A DNA stretch of 64,000 bases from Saccharopolyspora hordei (lineage in GTDB: Bacteria > Actinomycetota > Actinomycetes > Mycobacteriales > Pseudonocardiaceae). Position 1 is the stretch's first letter. Every line of letters begins with the position of its first letter. The notes below the pieces were generated by a model. That model made no database searches. It was not told the origin of the DNA and saw only the letters and a list, made by a program, of their open reading frames with translations. Positions 60,449 through 64,000 of this stretch are shown here, one piece after another. Location of the stretch: assembly GCF_013410345.1 (NCBI RefSeq), contig NZ_JACCFJ010000001.1, positions 310,001-374,000 on the forward strand. The letters are read 5' to 3'. A program made the position numbers and the translations under genes.

Positions 60449-61435
60449 TCAGCCGTTCGGCGGCTTGCGACCCGCCGCTTCGACTTGCAGCGTGCCATGC
60501 GCGCGGCGGAGCACAAAGTCACCCGGCAACGCCGGGCCGCCCTGCCCGCGCCAGTCCGACAGCAGCGCATCGGCCGCGCGCAGGTGCGCGTCGGTGAGCT
60601 CCGGAACGCCCCGCTCGAGCAGCCAGTCCTTCACCACCCGCCGCCGCAGCGCCGCCGGTTTTTCCCGCAGTGCCAAGGCATCCAGCCCTTCCCCGACCTC
60701 GACCCGGCGACGTTCCGCCGCAGCCAGCTCGTCCAGCGCGTCGGCGTCCTCCCGCAGCTGCTGGGCAGTCCGGGCCAACGCCTCGTGAACGCCACCTTGC
60801 AGCACGTCTTCCATCAGCGGAAGAACTTGTGTGCGCAACCGCACACGGGTGAAGCGCTCGTCGGCGTTGTGCGGGTCCCGCCAGGGTTCGAGGCCGAGCT
60901 CGCGGCACGCCGCCTCGGTGGTCGCCCGGCGCACGTCCAGGAACGGCCGGGCCCACGGCGGGTCCAGCGGCCGCATGCCCGCGATCGACCGCGCGCCGGA
61001 GCCGCGGCCGAGCCCGAGCAGCACGGTCTCGGCCTGGTCGTCGAGGGTGTGGCCGAGCAGGACCAGGGAGCCGGGCGGCCGGCGTTCGCGCAGCGCCCGG
61101 TAGCGCGCGCGACGCGCGGCGGCCTCCAGACCACCGGAGCCCTCGACCCGGACCCGGACCACCTCGGCGTCGGCCCCGAGCGCGGCGAGCTGGTCCGCGG
61201 CGCGCGCGGCGACCTCGGCGGAGGTGTCCTGCAGCCCGTGGTCCACCACCAGTCCGCGCAGCTCGACGCCGGTGCGGCGGGCGACGTGCGCGGCGGCCGC
61301 GGCGAGCGCCAGGGAGTCGGCGCCGCCGGAGCACGCGACGACCAGCGGAGCGCCCCGGAACGGCGCGGCCTCCGGGGAGCTGAGCAGGCGCCGGACGGCG
61401 CTGCGCACAGCACTGACGGCGGGAGGCGGCGGCAC
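60449..61435 (-). CDS. tilS: tRNA(Ile)-lysidine synthetase
   Basis: A 328-residue N-type ATP pyrophosphatase. The PP-loop is [44 protein letters not shown] and [28 protein letters not shown] are TilS-specific. It attaches lysine to C34 of the minor tRNA-Ile, changing its codon and amino-acid identity. The long E. coli C-terminal domain is reduced, as in other actinobacteria. Confidence 0.94.
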   Translation of the reverse strand: MPPPPAVSAVRSAVRRLLSSPEAAPFRGAPLVVACSGGADSLALAAAAAHVARRTGVELRGLVVDHGLQDTSAEVAARAADQLAALGADAEVVRVRVEGSGGLEAAARRARYRALRERRPPGSLVLLGHTLDDQAETVLLGLGRGSGARSIAGMRPLDPPWARPFLDVRRATTEAACRELGLEPWRDPHNADERFTRVRLRTQVLPLMEDVLQGGVHEALARTAQQLREDADALDELAAAERRRVEVGEGLDALALREKPAALRRRVVKDWLLERGVPELTDAHLRAADALLSDWRGQGGPALPGDFVLRRAHGTLQVEAAGRKPPNG

Positions 61436-61481
61436 CCCGCCATTCTCCCCGCACGCGCACGCGCGGAGGACGGCACCTCGG

Positions 61482-62597
61482 TCAGCCGTGGACGCGGCGG
61501 ATCCAGCGGGCGGGGTCGGAGATCTCGGCGCGGGTCGGCAGGTTCTCGGGGGCGGCCCAGACGGCGTTGAAGCCGGTCATGCCCACCTCGTCCACCACGC
61601 GGCGGGTGAACGCCGCGCCCTGCGCGTACTGCCGGATCTTGGCGTCCACGCCCAGCAGGCTGCGGAGCAGGCGGTCGAGCAGGCCGCCGCCCTTGCGGCG
61701 CTCGGTGAAGCGGCTGCGGATCGTCGCCACGCTCGGCACCACCTGCGGGCCCACCGCGTCCATCACGTGGTCGGCGTGGCCCTCCAGCAGGGTGGAGATC
61801 GCGATGATCCGGTCCAGCGCGTGCCGTTGCTCGGGCGTCTGCAGCAGCTCGATCACGCCGAGCACGCCGGGGCTGGAGTCCTCGGAGCGGGACCGGGCCT
61901 CGCGCAGCACGGCGGGGAACCGGCCCAGCAGCTCACCGGTGGTGCCCTCCATCTCCGACAGGAGGACGCCGAGGCTCTCGGTGAAGTGCTCGCGCAGCCA
62001 CGGCACCGCGTTGAACTGCAGGCGGTGGGTGGACTCGTGCAGGCACACCCACATCGCGAAGTCCTCGGCGGGCACGCCCAGGGAGCGCTGCGCCGCGACG
62101 ATGTTCGGCGCCACCAGCAGCAGGCGACCGCGCTGGCCGGCGACCCCGGAGTCGCCGTACGGGTCGAACTGGCCCAGCACCTTGCCCCCGAGGTAGGCGA
62201 GCACGAGCCCGGCCTGCACCCCGGCGCCGCGCGCGGTGAGCCCGCCGAAGAGGTCGTCGACGCGCTGCGTCCGGGCGTCCGCCGAGGTCAGCGCGGCCTC
62301 GGTCAGGGCAGCGAGGCCGTCGGCCGCGCCGCGCACCCAGGACGGCCGGTCCACGACGTCGCCCGCGATGATCGGCAGGTCCTGGCCGAGGCCGGTGAGC
62401 TCTCGGACGTGGGTCTCGGCTTCGACGCTGAACTGCCGCAGGGCGCGGACCGCCTGCTCGGCCTCGGCGCGTGGCACGTCGGGACCCGGCTTCATCAGCC
62501 GGACGGCGGTGGCGACGGCGATGTTCCAGTCCAGCGCCCGATGCTCCCCGGCCGTGCCCCGGACCGGGGCCGGCAGGGTGGAAGGTCGGGCGTTCAC
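61482..62597 (-). CDS. Zinc-dependent metalloprotease (DUF2342 family)
   Basis: A 371-residue protein. The zincin motif is HESTH in MWVCLHESTHRLQFNAVPWLREH, followed by helices with conserved Glu residues. LVLAYLGGKVLGQFDPY and LLLVAPNIVAAQRSLGVPAEDF are typical of this actinobacterial family, sometimes labelled F420-biosynthesis-associated. The true substrate is unknown. It has no signal peptide. It occupies the same tilS-dacB interval as in mycobacteria, and starts with GTG. Confidence 0.88.
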   Translation of the reverse strand: MNARPSTLPAPVRGTAGEHRALDWNIAVATAVRLMKPGPDVPRAEAEQAVRALRQFSVEAETHVRELTGLGQDLPIIAGDVVDRPSWVRGAADGLAALTEAALTSADARTQRVDDLFGGLTARGAGVQAGLVLAYLGGKVLGQFDPYGDSGVAGQRGRLLLVAPNIVAAQRSLGVPAEDFAMWVCLHESTHRLQFNAVPWLREHFTESLGVLLSEMEGTTGELLGRFPAVLREARSRSEDSSPGVLGVIELLQTPEQRHALDRIIAISTLLEGHADHVMDAVGPQVVPSVATIRSRFTERRKGGGLLDRLLRSLLGVDAKIRQYAQGAAFTRRVVDEVGMTGFNAVWAAPENLPTRAEISDPARWIRRVHG

Positions 62598-62655
62598 ACG
62601 AACGACCGTACCCGCTGCCCCCCGCCCTGTCTCTGCGCTCGTCCCGCTGGACCGG

Positions 62656-64000
62656 TCAGCGGCAGCCGCAGCCGCGCAGGGCTTCGGTGACCGCGTCCAG
62701 CGCCTTGCGGCCCTCCTCCGCCGAGCTCGGGCCGTTCGACATCAGCGCGAACACCAGCAACCGGCCGTCCTTCGTCACGACCGTGCCCGCGAGGCTGTTG
62801 ACGCCGTCCAGGGTGCCGGTCTTGGCCCGGACCCAGCCGCGGCCCGCGTTGTCGTCGTAGCGGTCCTGCAGGCTGCCGGTCCCGCCGGCCACCGGCAGGC
62901 CGGTGAGCAGCCCGCGCAGCTTGGCCGCGTCCGGCTCCAGCCCGCCCTCCGGGCTGGCCGGGGTGGAGCCCTTGCTCAGCAGCTGGGCGAGCAGCTTCGG
63001 GGTGGCCCGGTCGTCCACGGACAACCCGCTGCCGTCGGACATGGTGGTCCCGGTGAGGTCGAAGCCGTGCTTGGCCAGCACGCCGCGGACCGCCTTCCAC
63101 GACCCCGCGAAGGACGGGTCCCCGCCGGTGGCGATGGCGACCTCGCGCGCGAGGACCTCGGCGAGCATGTTGTCCGAGTGCAGCATCGCGGTGTCCACCA
63201 TCTGCTGCACCGTCGGCCCCTGGACCTGGCCCAGCACCTGCGCGCCCGGCGGCGCGGTGCCCTTCGAGACGTGCGTGGCGCCGAGCCCGGCGGCGAGCCG
63301 CTGCGCGGCCTGCAGCGCCGGTTCGGTGGTCCGCGGGCTGTAGTCGACCTTCGGGTCGTTCCGGCCGCCGTTGAGCATGACCGGCTCCATCGGCGCCATC
63401 ATCCCGGCGCCGACGTCCGACGGCAGCCAGCCCGGCGCGAGGGTCGGCCCGGTGTACCGGCTGGTGTCGACCTGCACCGAGGTGACGGTCCCGCCGGTCG
63501 CGGCCCGCACCTGGGCGACCAGGTCGTCGAACCGGGCGGCCCCCGGGTACACCGACTCCTCGCCGGGCGGCAGCGTGGACAGCGTCACGTCGCCGCCACC
63601 GACCAGGACCACGCTGCCCGGCTCGCGACCGCGCACCACCTTGGTGGTCAGCCGGTGGTCGTGGTCGAGCACCAGCAGCGCGGCGCTCATCGCGAGCAGC
63701 TTGCCGGTCGAGGCCGGGACCAGCGGTTGCGTGGCGCCCTGCTCCCACAGCACCTCGCCGGTCCGCGGGTCCTGCACGATCCCGGCGAGGGTGCCCAGCG
63801 CGGGGTTGCTGAGCGGCCCGGCGAGGGCCGCGTCGAGCCCGGCCCGGGTGGGTTGCGGCGCGTTCGGGGCCAGCGGCTTGATCGCCGGGGTGAGCCGGAC
63901 GGGCGGCGGCGGGTCGGCGACCTGCGCCTGCACGATCGCGTCGACCAGCTTCGGCCCGAGGCCGATGCCCGCGCCGAGCAGCACCACGACCACCGCCGCG
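62656..64000 (-). CDS. dacB: D-alanyl-D-alanine carboxypeptidase/endopeptidase (PBP4, DacB type), 5' end outside window
   Basis: At least 445 residues are visible; the frame continues past the right edge, so the N-terminus (membrane anchor) is incomplete. Class C PBP motifs are SxxK in [12 protein letters not shown], SxN in [17 protein letters not shown] and KTG in [16 protein letters not shown]. It cleaves D-Ala-D-Ala and cross-links in peptidoglycan outside the membrane. The visible end has [20 protein letters not shown], the second half of a signal anchor. The gene is first of the zinc protease-tilS-hpt run. Confidence 0.92.
   Translation of the reverse strand, partial: AAVVVVLLGAGIGLGPKLVDAIVQAQVADPPPPVRLTPAIKPLAPNAPQPTRAGLDAALAGPLSNPALGTLAGIVQDPRTGEVLWEQGATQPLVPASTGKLLAMSAALLVLDHDHRLTTKVVRGREPGSVVLVGGGDVTLSTLPPGEESVYPGAARFDDLVAQVRAATGGTVTSVQVDTSRYTGPTLAPGWLPSDVGAGMMAPMEPVMLNGGRNDPKVDYSPRTTEPALQAAQRLAAGLGATHVSKGTAPPGAQVLGQVQGPTVQQMVDTAMLHSDNMLAEVLAREVAIATGGDPSFAGSWKAVRGVLAKHGFDLTGTTMSDGSGLSVDDRATPKLLAQLLSKGSTPASPEGGLEPDAAKLRGLLTGLPVAGGTGSLQDRYDDNAGRGWVRAKTGTLDGVNSLAGTVVTKDGRLLVFALMSNGPSSAEEGRKALDAVTEALRGCGCR

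Overview
The window is high-GC DNA with GTG, TTG and ATG starts. Its gene order closely matches the conserved actinobacterial (mycobacterial-type) chromosome: rlmB-cysS-ispF-ispD-carD / lpqE / radA-disA / mutY / mhuD / clpC-lsr2-lysS-coaX-panD-panC-DUF2520 / DUF3180-folK-folB-folP-folE-ftsH-hpt-tilS-Zn protease-dacB. Together with an ectABCD cluster and an IdeR/DmdR-type iron box, this points to a Pseudonocardiales-like actinomycete (Saccharopolyspora or a relative). That genus-level guess is inference. No phage, transposase, CRISPR array or rRNA was seen.

Positions 1-13.4 kb: a DUF4178-DUF4247-hypothetical operon runs off the left edge. It is followed by a compatible-solute region: a trehalose-6-phosphate phosphatase fused to a GH15 glycosidase, OtsA, a ThrE-type exporter, tRNA-Thr(TGT), a DUF2127 membrane protein, a secreted trypsin-like protease, and ectA-ectB-ectC-ectD with strong hairpins between several of the genes.

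Positions 13.4-20.2 kb: an accessory block on the minus strand. It holds an AlgX/AlgJ-like SGNH protein, a PP2C phosphatase, a PAS-(degenerate GGDEF)-EAL protein and an AlgI-like MBOAT acyltransferase. A decayed membrane-protein gene with an in-frame amber codon sits among them. The set looks like a polysaccharide O-acetylation and c-di-GMP signalling locus.

Positions 20.4-41.7 kb: mostly conserved genes. These cover translation (rlmB, cysS), MEP isoprenoid synthesis (ispD, ispF), RNA polymerase control (carD), a lipoprotein (lpqE), DNA repair and c-di-AMP synthesis (radA, disA, mutY), and heme degradation (mhuD). Less conserved inserts are a degenerate ABC ATPase with a YhgE/Pip membrane protein, an endonuclease/exonuclease/phosphatase-family protein, an AraC regulator overlapping a cyclase-fold protein, and a DedA protein. 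ClpC closes the segment.

Positions 41.9-64 kb: an iron-box-controlled Fe-siderophore ABC transporter sits between clpC and lsr2. After it come lysS, the pantothenate/CoA genes coaX-panD-panC with a DUF2520 dehydrogenase, a PrsW protease and two small membrane proteins. A MerR regulator and a tandem array of five 48-nt hairpin repeats interrupt the folate operon side. The window ends with folK-folB-folP-folE, ftsH, hpt, tilS, a zinc protease and a 5'-truncated dacB.
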